A stretch of DNA of 36,301 nucleotides from Sphacelaria rigidula (taxonomy: Eukaryota; Phaeophyceae; Sphacelariales). Positions 35,823-36,301 of this stretch are shown here, piece by piece. Every line of letters starts with the position of its first letter. The stretch's first letter is position 1. A program made the position numbers and the translations under genes. The stretch covers positions 1 through 36,301 of the forward strand of contig CAXNAA020000018.1 in assembly GCA_964200075.2 (NCBI GenBank), read 5' to 3'. The notes under the pieces were generated by a model that was not told the origin of the DNA, did no database searches, and was given only the letters and a program-made list of their open reading frames with translations.

Positions 35823-36301
35823 GTGAAGTACCGTCGTTGCCCTGGTGACGCTAGATATGCAATTTACTTCCTGTCAACCACCTTAGGAAGCACTGGTATG
35901 ATCTGTCCGCCCGTGGTTAGCTCCTCTAAAGTGACAGACGGTGTACCAAGGTGAGTCTCCTACACGGGTACCGATAAGCATGGATGGCAACAACGCAGGC
36001 AGCGCAAGCGGTATTGTACGACTCTCGCTGCGTATGCGAGTGTTGCGGGCGCCACGACTAAATACGTCGGTTCACCTGCGCATGCCAGCAATAGTTCCGC
36101 AGACAAGCCGACCAATGGAGTATTTCTTCATGTACTGGTTTTTCATTTTGCATGCTTTTGTATCCTCCCCTTCCTTGGGACAAGTCCGTATTCTCCAAAG
36201 ATCAACCCATCCCTCCCCCGGTAGCCTTGACGGTGACGCACCCATGAGGCAGTGTATAAACCATGGCTGTCTCTGGAAGTGGCGATACCACAAAATAAAG
36301 C
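35823..36301. other. Start of the next intron
   Basis: No HECT C-lobe sequence found after exon 45. A copy of the dispersed repeat closes the window. Confidence 0.55.
36235..36301. repeat. Dispersed repeat, right copy (runs off the window)
   Basis: Counterpart of 129-193, direct orientation. It reaches the last base, so its full length is unknown. Confidence 0.7.

Overview
The window reads as a piece of a eukaryotic nuclear genome carrying one very large, intron-rich gene on the + strand, cut off at both ends. I traced 45 exons (plus one tentative 50-base exon) from about base 331 to 35822, joined by GT-AG introns whose reading phases match at almost every junction. They encode about 5,300 codons of one open protein with no internal frameshift. 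The last exons spell out most of the N-lobe and the beginning of the C-lobe of a HECT ubiquitin-ligase domain, so the product is a giant HECT-type E3 of the HERC1/HECTD4 size class. The start codon, the last HECT exons (with the catalytic cysteine) and the promoter all lie outside the window.

Layout: a SPRY-like domain (exons 1-2); a C2-like domain and helical region (exon 3); helical, acidic and linker exons (4-12); a RanBPM-type SPRY (13-14); long helical/disordered stretches (15-22); a UBA-like segment (23); an unrecognised beta-rich region (25); a very long exon 27 holding an 'ESxHP' beta domain with a third SPRY inserted before its closing WGFRF strand (exon 28); a Vps62-like segment (29-32); a Lys-rich tract (32); helical repeats and a second, uninterrupted ESxHP...WGFRF domain (33-34); a long acidic/Ser-rich linker (36); the helical lead-in to HECT (37-39); and the HECT domain (39-45). 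The likely logic is that SPRY, C2 and beta modules select substrates or membrane surfaces, the UBA-like helix binds ubiquitin, and HECT transfers it.

Introns are mostly 150-600 bases, with longer ones of 1.06, 1.15, 1.55 and 4.1 kb. Three of these hold transposon debris: a minus-strand tRNA-derived SINE (3171-3575), a hAT transposase C-terminal remnant (12187-12372), and, in the 4.1-kb intron, a decayed non-LTR reverse transcriptase (about 29416-30071, minus) beside a long inverted repeat (30238-30697). A short direct repeat sits near both window ends, and ten Ns mark an assembly gap at 7029-7038.

Many introns of a few hundred bases, about 50% GC, hAT and 'GQRYRQ'-type RT debris and this kind of SPRY/HECT protein fit a stramenopile alga, a brown alga being my best guess. 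This is inference; no marker gene fixes the organism. No second gene was found on either strand.
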